From assembly GCF_000429925.1 (NCBI RefSeq), contig NZ_AUCU01000020.1, forward strand, positions 41,306 through 105,305: a DNA stretch of 64,000 bases, written 5' to 3'. A program made the translations under genes and the position numbers. The DNA comes from Desulfatirhabdium butyrativorans DSM 18734 (lineage in GTDB: Bacteria > Desulfobacterota > Desulfobacteria > Desulfobacterales > Desulfatirhabdiaceae). Within the stretch, counting starts at the first letter, position 1, and the number at the start of each line of letters is the position of its first letter. Positions 63,872-64,000 of this stretch are shown one piece after another. The notes beneath the pieces are model-generated. The model saw only the letters and a list, made by a program, of their open reading frames with translations. It was not told the origin of the DNA and did no database searches.

Positions 63872-64000
63872 CTAAAATAGCTGCAACTGCTCAAACCGTT
63901 TTTCTTGAACTTCTTGATATTTTATGTACTTTCGGATCATTTCCTCATTTAATCCGACTGTATCCACACAATAACCCTTGGCCCAAAAATGATTACCCCA
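63872..64000 (-). CDS. tnpA: IS200/IS605-type TnpA, C-terminal 42 residues
   Basis: Read on the minus strand the window edge begins inside WGNHFWAKGYCVDTVGLNE, followed by MIRKYIKYQEVQEKRFEQL and a stop at 63872-63874. This is the end of a Y1 transposase: the helix with the catalytic tyrosine in RKYI is present, the HUH motif lies outside the window. The enzyme moves single-stranded DNA. Confidence 0.85.
   Translation of the reverse strand, partial: WGNHFWAKGYCVDTVGLNEEMIRKYIKYQEVQEKRFEQLQLF

Overview
The window looks like a chromosome segment of a Desulfobacterota (deltaproteobacterial) anaerobe. The grounds are family content and order: a conserved run ispE - tRNA-Gln - prs - rplY (Ctc-type L25) - pth, a CarD regulator, a proton-pumping pyrophosphatase, NifU/NifS, an AmmeMemoRadiSam B (Memo-like) protein, a DUF1844 protein beside serA, and an HPr-EI fusion. 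No 16S gene or taxon-specific marker is present, so this is inference.

Bases 1-32,054 are ordinary core genome, mostly on the minus strand. They hold a partial membrane protein, murJ, hisD, rluD-carD, hppA, the pth-rplY-prs-tRNA-ispE block, degP, a DUF1844 gene with serA, the Memo-like gene, nifU-nifS (+), an inositol-phosphate synthase (+), a PilB ATPase with a C-terminal receiver domain, a rhomboid protease with a DnaJ-C-like tail, nadC, valS, an acidic hypothetical protein, then ptsI, smpB and tmRNA (+). Two small-scale repeats stand out here: a run of alternating short hairpins at 20.70-20.84 kb and a perfect 15-bp hairpin after the Memo-like gene.

The tmRNA gene ends at 32,054 with its own terminator. 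Everything after it is accessory: a roughly 31-kb defence island in which most genes overlap by 4 bp (ATGA or GTGA). First comes an Xre regulator, then a type I restriction-like cluster without a visible specificity gene: hsdM fused in frame to a REP-associated tyrosine transposase, an AlbA/HATPase gene, hsdR and a class II Fic gene. A decayed HTH gene follows, then a type 1 BREX operon in canonical order (brxA, brxB, brxC, pglX, pglZ, brxL). Two extra gene pairs are spliced into it: an SMC-like ATPase with a PD-(D/E)xK-like protein between brxC and pglX, and an ATPase with a DUF4276 protein between pglX and pglZ.

Behind brxL sits a separate cassette with its own -10 element: a DUF3696-type ATPase, a PIN-like nuclease, a compact RNA ligase and a 36-residue basic peptide. 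A TOTE-type primase-helicase follows. I consider the ATPase-PIN-ligase cassette the best candidate for an undescribed system, because it pairs a probable RNA-cutting enzyme with a probable RNA-sealing one under an ATPase sensor. The island ends in debris: a DksA/TraR-like gene with an in-frame amber codon, a short minus-strand ORF, a series of hairpins and the C-terminus of an IS200-type transposase that runs off the window.

A second theme is repeat invasion. Short palindromic elements sit in frame inside hsdM, hsdR and pglX and add small peptides without breaking the genes, next to a transposase of the family that mobilises REP palindromes.
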